A DNA stretch of 64,000 bases from Adiantum capillus-veneris (taxonomy: Eukaryota; Streptophyta; Polypodiopsida; Polypodiales; Pteridaceae): contig CM043963.1 in assembly GCA_014529385.2 (NCBI GenBank), positions 103,832,912 through 103,896,911 on the forward strand. The letters are read 5' to 3'. Both the position numbers and the translations under genes were made by a program. The notes under the pieces were generated by a model. The model was given only the letters and a program-made list of their open reading frames with translations, was not told where the DNA came from and did not search any database. Below are positions 33,420 to 45,419 of the stretch, one piece after another; position 1 is the first letter of the stretch, and each line of letters opens with the position of its first letter.

Positions 33420-33884
33420 TTAGACTGATATGTCATATTTCATGTAGCACCAGAATCGACAATAAAAAGTGATCCTATCTGAAGCAACTAAAGATAGGAC
33501 GTAGCTTGTTTTTGGTACAATATTGTTTTGATGTTCTGTAGTATATGCTCTAGTACGATCTATGTCAAATTGATGCTTATTACTACACATGTGAATGGGA
33601 TGATTAGATCGTCTGCAATATTCACAAGAAGAAGAAGAATCTCTAGATAAACGTGGTTGTTTATTGGTAATATTGTGGTCTTCATCATATTGACATGCCC
33701 AACAATCATCTTCAGTATGGACATTTTTGTTGCAGTAAGAACATTGTTTACTAAGAAATTTGAGACAAGAGAAAATATTATTGCGACGGCCACCTCTGTG
33801 GTTTTCTCGTTGAAATGGATGCCTTTGAGCATAAAAAGCACACTCCATCTGTTGTGACTCAATCTCCTCTTGTGAAATCATCAT
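33420..33884 (-). pseudogene. Ty1/copia Gag zinc knuckles and protease start
   Basis: Two knuckles of the CX2CX4HX4C type, CSYCNKNVHTEDDC and CEYCRRSNHPIHMC, sit about 25 residues apart in one frame. They bind the packaged RNA. Near 33,458-33,444 a different frame reads FIVDSGAT followed by TGA (33,442-33,440): the copia protease active site (DSGA) with a stop directly after it. A frameshift therefore separates the knuckles from the protease. The paired knuckles with a gap are less common than a single one. Confidence 0.85.
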
Positions 33885-33934
33885 GTATCATGAACATCAT
33901 TAGGTCGCTCTTAACGTTGAGAGTATTCAATTAA

Positions 33935-34428
33935 CTACATGCAGGCTTGGTCGAAATCGAGACCATCTTTATTAGGAAGAATGGTAACTATGTTATTATA
34001 AAAAGAGTACTTCATCGTGTCAAGGAGAAGTGTAATCAGTTGTTTTTGTGGAATAGGATCACCAACAGTATCCAGTTGATTAATAATGAATTTGAAAGAC
34101 TCAGTATGTCTTGTCATCGTAGTACCAACTTCATATTGTAACTTGTTAAGAAAACCTCTCAAATAAAGTACTTTTGTAACATATTTCTTCTAAAAGTTTG
34201 CAATAAGCTACTTCCATACATCATGGGAAGTAGGCAGTTCATACAGATCAAGCAAAAGGGAATCATTAAGAGCAAAAATAATATATCGACGAGATGCTTT
34301 ATCACAATGTTGCCAATCTGTATATGCAACATGCCAGTCTTCAAATATAGGTCCTTCAGTGTGATAAGCACATTGTCATGATCCGTATCAACAGGCTGAG
34401 GTATGTGCATAGAGGATGTGCTTCCCAT
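33935..34428 (-). pseudogene. Ty1/copia Gag capsid region
   Basis: ATG at 34,428 opens with MGSTSSMHIPQPVDTD. After a frame change, EDWHVAYTDWQHCDKASRRY and IIFALNDSLLLDLYELPTSH appear (a W-x-x-C-x-x-A...I-x-x-AL capsid pattern of copia Gag). Then, from 34,162, comes MRGFLNKLQYEVGTTMTRHT, then ESFKFIINQLDTVGDPI and a KQLITLLLDTM helix, the UBN2/retrotran_gag_2-like pattern. At least two frameshifts break it. Confidence 0.75.
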
Positions 34429-34443
34429 AAAGCCACAACACAT

Positions 34444-36058
34444 TGATGATCAAAACTAAAGCATAGAACATACCAATGTGGAATATCAATCATTCACCAT
34501 ATAGTGTGTAATGTTTGTTTCACCCCATGCTGTGATGACCACCTTTGTGAACTCCACCACCAAATTTTGGAATTCTTGTCGTTGCTCATTGGTTGTGCTT
34601 GCAAGCTATAGTATCCTGATCATCTTGTTGAATACTGCCCAAACATGTTTTCGGCTAAGTACAACACTTGCATTGCTATCATTTTCCATTGTATACTTGC
34701 AAAGATCCTTCCACAACTCCCATCCACCTTCATATGTTGATGTTTCGGTAGCAACACTACTTTCCTTGGGCCGAACCCTCTTAAAAAAGTGTCTTGCCTT
34801 TAGTCCACTCATGGAAACTGGTTGGGCCACTTCTTGAGTGCTTGCATTGTTCTTCTGCGCAACAATGGAGGTGTTGGTTGCATGACAACCTATTGAATTT
34901 AAGATCCCTTCCACTTTTGAGATAGTGTCAAGCGACCTCTCCGTAGGCTTCATTGTAAAGGCATAATCAATATGAAGCTTTAATATACGATCAAAGATGC
35001 GCATAAAAGCATGAAGTGTGCAAAATGCATATTTCTGAGAGGGAAGTTAATTATAGGGTTCCATTCACTGTCTTCTGTGGCATGATTGGGCTCCTCCAGC
35101 ATAGGACATCATAGCACTGAATGCTCCTACACACGTGTAATTTGTGAATTTTCCTCTTCCTCTGTTTTGTCCACTATTGAAATTTTGCGTTGTTGGGGAA
35201 AAGAAAAAATGGGACATCACTATAGCTTTATAGCCCAAGAGAATCCAAACCTCAAACTCAGCACCAAAAATCATACCAAATAAACTCTGGCTAAAGCCCA
35301 ACCAAAAGGCCTATGATCCCTTGGGAATTTACTGGCACACACCCACGCAAAGGACAAGAGCACATAGGAGAAAAAACCTGTCAAAGCACGGACATATAGC
35401 ACACGCCGACCGATTTATTCGAAGACAAGAGCCTCCCCTTTCACAATTGAACATCACAAACCCACAACTTCAACATCGATTCCACGATTCATAGATACAT
35501 GCCCTGCCAATCTGTCTACACACACTTTGCCACTAGACTGCCACAGTCATAACCCTACAGAGAACTAGTCCTAACCTGAAGAGCACAACTCCAATTGGGG
35601 CACTTTAAAGCTTGAGAGAAATATTTAAAAAATGACTGGAGAAAAAGTTGGAGATGACCAAAATTGAATCTACATGCCGCTACATGCAAAATTGACATGA
35701 ACAAAGAGTTGTCCCGACATGACTACACGTAGAGTAGGCAAGGCGAGGAAAAACACTGCATCAGAAACCATCAAGGAGACACAACGAGCTAGAACCTACA
35801 ACTTTTTGTAATTTTGATGAACTTTTTAAAGTTTGTACATAAATTTGAGTTATATACAAGTCTCACTTAAAAAAACTCACTCACGTGCACTTACAGTAGC
35901 CCGACAGCCTGACACTATACTAGTGACTTGCCTTGCATGTACATGTTCTTGTCAAAGCAAGCTAAAACACCCACAAAAAGAAATCCACATACCCTTTTGA
36001 CATTGGACGTCATGTCAATATGTACAAATTTGCAAAAAATGGGGTTTCAAAAATGCAC
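34444..36058. other. Unassigned region with two unrecognised minus-strand open stretches
   Basis: No gene recognised with confidence. A 132-codon minus-strand open stretch at 35,004-34,606 (MRIFDRILKLHIDYAFTMKP) and a 78-codon one at 35,301-35,065 containing NFNSGQNRGRGKFTNYTC are the only candidates. The latter's Gly/Arg-rich run is reminiscent of a Gag linker but is not diagnostic. 35,340-36,050 shows nothing. Confidence 0.35.
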
Positions 36059-36866
36059 TCAACAACCCGCATTCTCCTTATAGCCCTTAATGCAAAATGG
36101 ACAAGGATAGAGATCTCCAACCCCTTTTTTGCACCCTAGAATGCACTTGATTGTTTTCAAATTGCCACCTAAGTGCCAGTCAACTTCAAATTCCCCTATG
36201 TCATCTACTTTTTCCCCAGCTAGATGTGACTTAATGACATCCCTTATCCATGGAATGTGTTCAAAAATACAGGCAAGGACTCCATGGGCCTCCTTGGGAA
36301 CCTCAATAGCACCAAGACACCATATTTCTTTCTCCGAATGCACATTGAACGATGGTGCACAATCCTCCTTCATAGCTGTACGTTTTGCATGAAATAATGC
36401 CTCGTTCATGAAAGTAATACTCATCCTTTCTAGTCTTCGTTTCTTCACAATCTAACACTGGTTTAGCTTGAGCACAAGCACCAACTTTGAACCTAGCACT
36501 GTAAAATGTCCAAAATAACATATGGAAAACCATAATTTGAAAAAAAAAGACTATGCATTATTGTAGCCTCACCATTAGGTGGTACACCATTAAACTGTAT
36601 CATTGCCATTTGAAACCTTCTCAAATCAGCAAAAATATTATTTGACATTAAGTAACGAAATCCCTTGTCCACCCTGTCTGCACCATGCTTGCATTGGTAC
36701 AATTCCTTACTCCTTTTGATCGCTTTTGTAAAGATGGATGAAGGCATTATCTCCTCTACGTGCAAATAGCCTCTTAATCTAAAGTACACATCCTCGTTTG
36801 ATGCCTTCTTAGTAAGATTGACCTTAAGTGGTATAGGAAAAATATTCTTATTAATCCCTCTTTCCC
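36059..36866 (-). pseudogene. Unknown coding sequence, 3' portion, interrupted by a TTAA-flanked insertion
   Basis: Three overlapping minus-strand open stretches form one decayed coding sequence. 36,866-36,493 contains RERGINKNIFPIPLKVNLTK and RLRGYLHVEEIMPSSIFTKA. 36,500-36,400 contains ARFKVGACAQAKPVLDCEET. 36,448-36,059 has FEHIPWIRDVIKSHLAGE, then EFEVDWHLGGNLKTIKCILG, then LYPCPFCIKGYKENAGC. The CPFC with preceding GG-N/D-LK-T-I/L-K-x-x-x-G resembles a class of uncharacterised, probably transposon-derived eukaryotic proteins; I cannot name the family. Two frameshifts are visible. At 36,867-36,870 (TTAA) the coding sequence is cut. Its 5' portion reappears at 48,504 on the other side of the insertion. 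Confidence 0.6.
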
Positions 36867-37298
36867 TTAACACTAGAATGGTAACCTAACAAGACATAAA
36901 AGTGTCCTTTCAAGGTTTTGGGAAAAATTTCCAAAACCATAGTAGATTCACTCATTTTGAAAATTCCTTTCATGAGCTTATAGTTCAATAACTACTACAT
37001 ATGTAAAAAATAAGAAAATTGTAATTTTTCTCATCCCTTGGTCACTACAAGCCTCCAAAGTTGATGGACCAGTGTATTTTTCCCAAATCAGCAATTTCTT
37101 ACGGTTGATTGCATATAAATAAGAGTGGAGATTTTTATAGGACATGAGATAAAATGCCTCGTTAACATCAATGGGTTGGTGACCAAAACATATGGTTGCT
37201 TTTACCTCACTAATTGTTTTTCGGGCAAAAAAAAAGGTACAACAAAGTTGCATTTCTGCCATTTTGCGGACCTATCATCAAAGTTTCTATAGTCATGC

Positions 37299-39464
37299 TG
37301 TCGTGTTGTGGCACGTATATAGTGGGAACGGGCATTAAACGATTTATCTTGTGACTTTTTGATGCATAAGTATACTTTATATAATACTCATATGCATAAA
37401 TAAAATCTTTCTACCATACCTTAGTATTACCTTTGAAGTAATATAAATGTACATTACTATTAGAAAGTACTGCAAGAGAAGTATCAATGATTGTGCCTCT
37501 TTTTGTATGGGGAAAAATCATTTGTATATTTCTTCTAATATCTCAGCTATACCCTACCATATATAAATTATTTTCTTCTTTTCATATTTATTTAATAATG
37601 TAACCCTTCAATAATGCATACCTTCTTGGATACATACAAGAGGGAAGGGCCTACTACAAGACTTTATGAAAAGGAAGATCCAAAGCTTCTTGGAACATCC
37701 CAATTTGAAAATCCCGACCTAAGAGCATGGAGAAAAGGCAAAAAACAAGTCAAGATCTTTTAGTAAGCCAATTTTTCCTTCTGAAGCATGTCAATCCGAG
37801 TTACAGGTCAAAAGTTACAGGGAAAAGAGTGAAAAATCCTCTCACAACTACACTGTAAGAAGACGTGGTAAACAGGTGAATCAAGTGAGAAGAGGTAATC
37901 TTGGTCTTTTTCCATAAAATAAGATATTTGGAGGATAAAAGACACAAGCATGTGAATGTGACACTTCAAAGATGCCTTGAAGGACAAGACACACAAGTTG
38001 GGACCCCCTGCTGGAGCCACACAAAAGATGCCTAGGTGGGGCCCACATACATCATGCACCCACATGGAGCCACAATAACCAAAGATGCTGAATTTCCTGA
38101 TATTTTGAGTCCTAATATTGCTCATTTTAAGAAATATCCAAAGAACATTTGATTTGGGCTAACTCTTTAGCCCAATCAAGTGATTATGTAAAACATGGCT
38201 CCCTCACCTATAAAAAGTGCAACCTTCTCTTCATTGGGGCAAGTTATGAGTGAGTGAGAATAGTTAAATTCCATTGTAGCACACTCATCTTAGTGCCACA
38301 CTTTCTCTTGAAGAAAGGCTGAAGTATTGCCTCATATTCTCTCTCCATTAAGGTAGTGGCGATTGCTCTCATGTAAGATATATGCTGCTAGTTTTACTTT
38401 CATTTGCATATCTAGTCCAATACTTGTCTCTAACTCTATCTCTAACTCTCATTATCTATCTTTAATACCACCACCACACTTAGATCTATCTCTAATTCTA
38501 TATTTACTCCTCCTTTGATCTCTCTTGTTGTGTCCTAATTGTTTCATTGGAAGGTATTCAAGCAGCAACCTTGTCAATGTAATGGGTACAACCTTCTTGC
38601 GGGAAACAATTATGTACACAAGGTTAGTAACCATATCTTCATCTTCCACAAGTATCTCTCTCTCTCTCTTAAGGTTCTCATTCTCTTCCACAAACTCTAG
38701 AATCTCCTTACTACAGGTACTTCTCTCCCCGCAGTATCCTTATTGCCTAAGGGCAACAATAGGGCTTGGGAGAGAAACTCTCTTCTTCTTCTCCTTTCAC
38801 TTCTTTCACACCTTTATCTTTGAACATACTAAGTATATCATTGATGAATAGCCATAATCCTCATAGAGGTAATTTCTTTCAATTCCATTCAGTGCAATCT
38901 ATTAGGGTCAACATTTGGATCAGTCGAAAGATTCACTTTCAACAATGCATAGTGTTTCTATTTGGTCCTGAAAGGTTGAACGAAATACTTCTCTCACCAG
39001 ATCCCATCATACTACCTTTTATTGACTATGACTTCTCTTTTGATGTGAATGTGGTTATTTTATTATGAATCAAGAGGATTTGTACTCACAACTAATCCCA
39101 ATCGCTAGACAAAACATATACATTATAGTAAGCACAAAGCTACAGTTCCAAAGAACAATCCGTAACTTATTTGGACAACAAAGATTAAATATCATTAACT
39201 CATCCATTAACCCTTTTATACTACCCATGATACGATATGATCGTAATCTCGATGTTTTCATTTTTGTTTTGTTCTGACTATCTTTCATGAGTTCTCTCCA
39301 TCATATGTGTAAAAGTGAGCGGCTTCTTTGGCTACATTTATTCTTTAGATTTAGAAGCTATGTTATCTACATTTTAGCTCCTTCTCAGAACCCTTGAGCT
39401 TTCTCACAAACTCTCACAGCAAGAGGCCCGGTGCGTTCCTGGCAAAACTTCCAACTTCTTGACA
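37299..39464 (+). repeat. 5' LTR of the second gypsy element
   Basis: Starts TGTCGTGTTGTGGCACG and ends CTTCTTGACA. CCAAT (near 38,171) and TATAAAAA (38,209-38,216) mark the likely promoter, with transcription expected about 30 bp downstream. It contains several open frames (for example 38,525-38,851) that recur unchanged in the 3' LTR and are not genes. By eye it differs from the 3' LTR by roughly 3% overall: about 5% in the first half and near 1.3% in the last 880 bp. Confidence 0.95.
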
Positions 39465-39496
39465 TAAACTTCCAAGGTGAGAGTTTGTGTGTAACC

Positions 39497-41356
39497 ATGG
39501 GTGATCATGTTGAGCAAGAGGGTATGCATTTTGACCCAGCAACAATGCAAATGTTTCAAGCATTTGCAATGTTCATGCAACAAAAACATTCTTCTGAAAG
39601 AAGGGAGATTTCAGCAACGAAGGCCATACAAGCGATCGTCAATATAATGGATCAGTTCAATGGCAAAGATGTAACCAAGTACTTACGCGAGTATGTGAAA
39701 GAGATGGAGCTGCATCGCGTGTCATAAGGTGAGATGATTCAAAGCTTTGAGCTAGTTGTTGCTCCAAAAATTAGGGAGCATGTTAGGGCAATTAAAGATG
39801 GGCATGGGAGAAATTGGAAAGAAATCAAAGTAGCTTTAAAGGAGGAATATTTCATGGAGGATTCGGAGAGAGTGACCAAAAGAAAATTCTTAGAATGGGT
39901 AGTCAAGCGAAAACAAGGACTATCAATAACAGAGCTACTTAGGGAATTTGAGCGGCGCTATGCACAACTCACCAGGACAGAAAGGGCCACACTAGATGTA
40001 GAGAAAACATATCTTTTCTTACAATCCGTAGGTAAAGAGTTTCAAGAAAATTTGGAGCTTCTCCTTCAAGATAAAGATGCTGAGCAAGGACTAAAGAACG
40101 ACTGGAATGAAGTTGAAGGTGCTGTCTCGTTGCTTGCCAAATGACAAAGAAGAAGGGACAAGATGGTAGTAAACACTACAAGTCCTTCAACCTCAACTTC
40201 TGAAAAAATGGTAAAGCCTACTTATATAGCTCCTAAGTTTGATGAGTCTATGCTAGATGAACTTGTGAAGGGAATGCGTGACTTGAAGGTGAAACTTGCA
40301 AAGCTTGAAGAAAAAGGCACACCATCAGGGTCACTTCTTAGGAAAAGACAACAGCCCAAGGAAGGGTTTGTTAATAGATGTATTTGGTGTGATAGTACAG
40401 ACCATGTAAGAAGGGATTGTGATGATTTTAGTGATGCTTTGTCAAAAGATGTTGTCTTTTTTAAGGATGGTAAAATCCACTTAAGAGAGACAGGCCTACC
40501 CTTGAGAACTAACTTTGGGAAGGGGGGAATGCAAACCTTAGTTGAAGATATGGCAACTAACCATGCCACATCTTTAGTTGAGGCAGCTACTTATGGAGTA
40601 AAAATTGAGCATCTTACTGATGAAGAGGTGAGTGACCATCATGGTCAAATTTGGCCAAATGTCATGCAATTAGCTAAAAAGGGAAAGCTTACAAAAGAGA
40701 TTCTACATGAAGCACGTGATTGCATATGTCTAGAAACAGGATGGAATGATCCAGTGGACTCATTGTCAGTGCATGCCTACATTACAAAATGCCAACAAAA
40801 TGAGGCGATTGTAGAAGAGAAGCGCAAGCGTGAGAATGCTGATGAAGGACCATCAAAAAGAGCTTCTAGAAATGGGGGAAGAAGCGACTCAATGCCTTCT
40901 CAAACACCCTCAACACAAGGAGCATCTCCACCTTAAGTACTCATGGAGGAGTCTACAACAGTAAAGAAGAAAGAGCCAACAAAAGGTAAGACAAAAGGCC
41001 CAACTTATAAACTACAATCTGATATTGAGGTTGCTACAGATTTAAAGAAAGTATTGGAGGAAAGGATCTTGAATAGCAAGATTGAGTTTACTCTGGGAGA
41101 AGTTCTTGGCATTGCAAAGCGTGAATTCCATGAGGAGATCATTGACATCATCAAGAGGAAGAGGCAAACCCTTGCTGAAGTTTCTCGTCCACAGGTTGAA
41201 GGGGAAACCTTGAAGACACAAGGGATGCAACTGCAAAATAACGAGGATGATGGAGCTGTGGTAGGATGCTACCAATCTAGTGGGAGAGTGAAGCAAGTGC
41301 ATTTCTCAAATAATGATGAAGAAATTGAAGATATTCCCAGGAGCTACTATTCATGA
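39497..41356 (+). pseudogene. Gag of the second gypsy element
   Basis: ATG 39,497 (MGDHVEQEGMHFDPATMQMF). One continuous frame runs to 41,356 with stops at 39,725-39,727 (TAA), 40,142-40,144 (TGA), 40,934-40,936 (TAA) and 41,354-41,356 (TGA). The capsid-like part reads QFNGKDVTKYLREYVKEMEL, then WKEIKVALKEEYFMED and LLREFERRYAQLTRTERATL. The zinc knuckle CIWCDSTDHVRRDC is at 40,379-40,420. It is followed by VVFFKDGKIHLRETGLPLRT, NFGKGGM, and a long charged linker (KKKEPTKGKTKG). Gag packages element RNA. The linear order and uninterrupted frame show that point mutations, not rearrangements, inactivated it. The Gag is longer than in most plant chromoviruses. Confidence 0.88.
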
Positions 41357-41872
41357 AGTCACTGGGCAAGGGCTACTACAGAAACTTTGGTCAAGGTAGG
41401 TGATCTTGAAGAGCTATTTGTTGCCTTGATTGACCAAGGTTCAGAAATAAACATAATGTCAAAGAGTCTCTACAACAAGCGCAAATGGCCAATGGACACC
41501 GATCATGGTTGGATGGTGAAAGTGGCAAACAATTCATCCGATGAATAGTATGCAGCATGTCCAGGTATGAACGTGGCAATAGGTGATGTAAAGATTGACC
41601 AAAACTTCTTTGTACAGGATACATCTTCATATCATCTCATCCTTGGACAGCCCTACATTGTGGGAGTTCGAATGGAAACAAAGGTAATGGACGATGGTTC
41701 AGCATATGCTAGGATACGTAGCAAAGATGGTAAACGTGTTGTCCAATTTCTCACAGTTTGTGTGAACCATGAAAGGAATCGTGACAACCTCAGAGAACAT
41801 CCTCTACCAAAGGTGAGCAAAGAGTTTCATGACCATAGGGAAATCATGGGTTTTGGCCAAGTACCATTGTAA
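41357..41872 (+). pseudogene. Aspartic protease of the second gypsy element
   Basis: In the gag frame: LFVALIDQGSEINIMSKSLY with catalytic Asp at 41,432-41,434, where relatives have D(H/S)GSEIN. A TAG at about 41,546-41,548 follows VKVANNSSDE. Then come GMNVAIGDVKIDQNFFVQD and HLILGQPYIVGVRMETKVMD (flap and the ILGxP motif), and DGSAYARIRSKDGKRVVQFL. The protease cleaves Gag-Pol. The QNFFVQD...ILGQPYI...ARIRSKDG signature is distinctive. One nonsense codon inactivates it. Confidence 0.85.
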
Positions 41873-43097
41873 AGCGGGATTGCAGTGGTACAGAAAGAAA
41901 AAGGGTCTCTCCTGATCCAAAAATAGGTGAAACTTTTTCAACGAGCTCCTTGGTAACAAGGAATGGATCAGGAAATATGTGCATAATGTACAAATAGGCA
42001 TGAAAAAGAGTGGGTTGCTAGAGCCTGTTGAAAATGTTTTGGGTTTGTGTGAACAAGTTTCTTTTGTAGATACTATGGGTGAGCTTGATACTATAATGGG
42101 GTCTAGTTTGCATCTTGAAAATGAAGTTGTGGAACTTTGCTCTATGGAAATGCATCAAGTAATAGAAGCCTTTAAAGAAAATCAAACAGTTGCCTAGAAG
42201 TCCATGTTGAAACTAAATACAAGAGTGTAGCAAAGAAGGTGAAACCAGTAGCTTCACCCTTACCACCCAACAATAGGGAAAAGACTGAGCAGGCTTCTTT
42301 ACAACCAAGTTTGAGGAATCCTAAAAATATTGGGCATACCTTCACAAAGGAGTCTTTCCAAGAGTTGCAGATTGGTTGCGAGGAGTTTCTAACACAGGAG
42401 GAGACAAAGTGCTTCAAAGAAATTCTTTCAAGCATGGTAAGGCTTTTGCATTTGAGCCACATGAGATAGGATGTGTTGATCCTTCTATTGTAGCTCCTAT
42501 GGTAATTTTCATAATACCTCATGTGCCTTGGAATATGCGGCCTATTCCAGTTCCAAAGGCTCATTTGCCAAAGTTAGTAGAGCTACTGAATGAAAAAATA
42601 AAAATGGGAATCTTGGAGCCTTCTTGTGCTCCATACTCAAACAAGTGGTTCACAGTTCCAAAGAAGAATGGTTCTCTACGCTTCATCCAAGATATGCAAC
42701 CAGTGAACAAGGTGACAATTAGAAATTTAGGTACAGGTCCAATTGTGGACGAGTTTGCAGAGGCATTCGCTGGGAGAGAAATCTACTCAATGGGGGATCT
42801 CTACTCAGGGTATGATCAATTTCAGCTTGCAATTGAAAGCAGAGACTTGACAACCATATATGAGGACACCTTTGGGTTTGGTAAGGATGTGTACCTTGCC
42901 ATAGGGAGCAACCAACTGGGTTGCACATATGATGAATGGGATGAATAAGGTCTTACGCGACTTTATTCCTCAAATCACAATGCCTCTCATTGATGATTTT
43001 CCTATCAAAGGATGTGAAGAAAGTGACAAAGATGAAGCTTTGGATCTCAAGGGATGTCGCAGGTTTATAGTAAATCACATAAATGATTGTGATTAAA
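41873..43097 (+). pseudogene. Reverse transcriptase of the second gypsy element
   Basis: After a poorly conserved linker with frameshifts near 41,900 and 42,370, the RT begins around 42,440: AFAFEPHEIGCVDPSIVAPM, VPWNMRPIPVPKAHLPKLVE, ILEPSCAPYSNKWFTVPKKN, then LRFIQDMQPVNKVTIRN and YSMGDLYSGYDQFQLAIESR (first catalytic Asp near 42,796). A frameshift near 42,930 leads to NWVAHMMNGMNKVLRDFIPQ and LIDDFPIKGCEE (the YxDD box at 42,986-42,997). After GCRRFIVNHINDCD a TAA at about 43,096 separates it from the next open frame, which is in phase by content (LSRLEEVNLTLSGKKSMFG). YxDD is LIDD, as in some non-plant gypsy lineages. Confidence 0.88.
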
Positions 43098-43099
43098 TT

Positions 43100-45361
43100 T
43101 TGTCTAGGTTGGAAGAAGTGAATCTTACATTGTCCGGGAAAAAGTCTATGTTTGGTGTCAATGAAGTGCTCATTGTGGGGCACATGTGCGGGCCATATGG
43201 TAGGAAACCTTGTCCAGCAAAGGTAGATGCCATCCAAAGAATGAAAGAAATATGCACTAGCATCACTGAGGTTAGAAGGTTTCTAGGAGCATGTATCTTC
43301 TATGTTATTTGGATTCCACATTATGCACATGTAGCTGATCCTCTTTATCAGTTGCTTAGAAAGAATCAAAAGTTTAAATGGATAGAAGCACATGGAAAAT
43401 CCATGACAAAGTTAAAGGAGTTGCTCCAGTCAGCACCAACTTTGAGAAAGGTAGACTATGAGTGTCAAAGGCCAGTAATTGTGACAGTAGACACCAGTCC
43501 TACAGGGATTGGATGGGCAATAGGGCAAGATGACGAAGAAGGACGTAGGTATGTGGTAAGATTTGGAGCAAAGGTACTAAGTGCTCGCCAAAGAAACTAT
43601 CCACAAATAAAGAGAGAGTTATGGGGTATGGTTACAGCCTTGAAAAATGGAAAAGAGTACCTTATTGGTGCATATGTGGTTGTAGAAACAGATTTTCTAC
43701 CACTTCTTGGGATGATTACAAGCTACTCAACACCAGACATTGCTATGTTGTGGTGGATTGCCTACATTAAGTCCTTAAATCCCGAGTTTAAGCACATTGC
43801 AGGTAAACACAATACAGTGGCAGATATGCTATCAAGGGCAAGGTATGAAGATGAGTCACAAATGATTGACGAGGGAGATGATGTAGGCACAAATTTCTAT
43901 TCTATCTCTCATGTCAAAGGTAACAATGTCTACATGACTAATTCACTTGAATTATTCTTGAAAGATCTTTATAAAGGTGATTGGCTTCTTATTGGAAGCT
44001 ACTTGAGTACTCTAACAAAACAGGATGATTGGTCTGAACAAGAATTCAAGAGGATACGCAGGAAAGCATATGGGTACTTTTTGAAGGATGGTTACTTGTG
44101 GAAGCATCCTAAACAAAAGGGTGCTACACCACAACGGGTTATATGTAAAAAAATGACTCAAGTAAATCTCATGCAAGAGTTTCATAAGAGTCTATGGGCT
44201 AGACACAGAGGTGTGTGGGCAACCTTCTCCAAGTTGAAAGAAAAATACTGGTGGAAGGGTATGTATAAAGATGTATCTCAGTTTGTAGAGTCATGTGTAA
44301 CTTGTCAAATGTATTCAAATGTCCGACATCGTGATGGATTGCACCCTACATATCCACTAGCCATGCACTATAAATGGGTTGTGGATCTAGTCACAATGCC
44401 TTTAGGACTCTGGCAAATGAGATACTTGGTTCTTGCACGAGAGGACCTAACTAACCAGGTTGAAGGAAGAGCATTAAGAGCTAAAACCACAGAAGCTATG
44501 TGCAAATTCCTTCTTGATGAGGTGATTTGCCGTTATGGTTGTGTGGGAAAAATCATTGCAGATAGAGGTGAACTGGATGCGGAAGAAGCAAGGGAGTTCT
44601 TTTCTAGATTAGGAATCAAGATTTCTCTTACTACAGCTTACAACCCTGAAGGCAATGGAAAGAGTGAAAGAGGGTATCCTCCTATCATCAAAGCTTTGGC
44701 CAAGGCTTGCGAAGGAAGAGTTGGTGAGTGGCCAAAACTGTTACCATATGCTTTATGGGCTAATCGTACAACACATAGCTCAGTAACTAGCTACAAGCCT
44801 GCGGAGCTAATGTATGGTCAAAAGCCAGTGATGCCGATTGAAGATACAATTCCCACATGGAATGTACTACCTTGGCAAGAGGGGCTTAACAGAGATGATC
44901 TCCTTGCACTGCGTATAAGGCAACTCGAGAGAAGACCACGAGACATTGAAGCTGCAAAAGAATGACTCAAAAATGCAAGGTTGAAAAACAAGGACTACTT
45001 TGATAAGCGACATCGACTCGGGAGCAAACCAATTGACAAAGGTGACTGGGTTTTAGTGTATGATAGTAGCCTTGATAACCAGCACACACTCATGCGTAAG
45101 TTCTCAAAACGATGGTTTGGACCGTATGTTGTAAAGCATGTGCATGAAAATGCTACTTATAGCTTGTCTAAACTAGATGGTATAGAAGTAAAGATTCCCA
45201 TTGCGGGAAAAAGGATTAAAATGTTTAAGAGAAGAGGAGACAATGATCTACAAGATGTTGATGAGGAAGAAGAGCAAAACACAGGTGAAGATCAAAGTGA
45301 ACATGAAGCTTTGGAATCATCCAGTGAAGAAGAAAGCAAGGAATATGTACAAGAGTTATGA
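43100..45361 (+). pseudogene. RNase H and integrase of the second gypsy element
   Basis: A 621-codon open frame plus a 126-codon continuation in the same frame after a single TGA (44,962-44,965). RNase H: VIVTVDTSPTGIGWAIGQDD (catalytic Asp 43,490), FGAKVLSARQRNYPQIKREL, HIAGKHNTVADMLSRARY. Integrase: the zinc domain (HKSLWARHRGVWATFSKLKE ... CVTCQMY), then D (VVDLVTMP, 44,393), D (IIADRGELD, 44,561) and E (NPEGNGKSERG, 44,666). After the stop comes NKDYFDKRHRLGSKPIDKGD, then KRWFGPYVVKHV (a GPY/F module) and an acidic tail (DVDEEEEQNTGEDQSEHEA). No chromodomain follows. This is the best preserved part of the element; a CGA-to-TGA change could explain the stop. Confidence 0.92.
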
Positions 45362-45407
45362 TCTTACAAAGAGACAGCATGGCACATACCGGAGTATGTG
45401 CAGGTTT

Positions 45408-45419
45408 AGAGGGGGTGGA
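45408..45419 (+). other. Polypurine tract of the second gypsy element
   Basis: agagggggtgga lies directly before the 3' LTR (45,420). It is the expected plus-strand priming site. Confidence 0.8.

Larger units (their letters stand above)
32231..34443 (-). mobile_element. Decayed Ty1/copia retrotransposon (internally deleted)
   Basis: Read on the minus strand: gag from 34,428, two zinc knuckles and a protease motif by 33,440, then only a short scrambled stretch, then the terminal RNase H piece at 32,776-32,489. Integrase and most of the reverse transcriptase are missing or unrecognisable. At 32,240 the minus strand reads TGTTGGAGCTATATATGG, a typical copia LTR start, about 250 bp after the RNase H stop. 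No second LTR copy was found beyond 34,443, so the element is truncated at its 5' end or too diverged. Confidence 0.75.

Noticed and set aside
34606-35004. 5' LTR or a host gene upstream of the first copia element
   Set aside because: No repeat of the 32,240 LTR-like start was found here, and the open stretch has no recognised domain, so neither reading could be supported.
36978-37262. piggyBac transposase fragment inside the TTAA-flanked element
   Set aside because: The 95-codon stretch shows no recognisable DDD transposase or Cys-rich C-terminal motif, so transposase was not called.
38452-39290. Small genes encoded at 38,452-39,290 and 46,573-47,409
   Set aside because: The same open frames occur in both copies because they lie in the two LTRs of one element. 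They show no domain and overlap in antisense.
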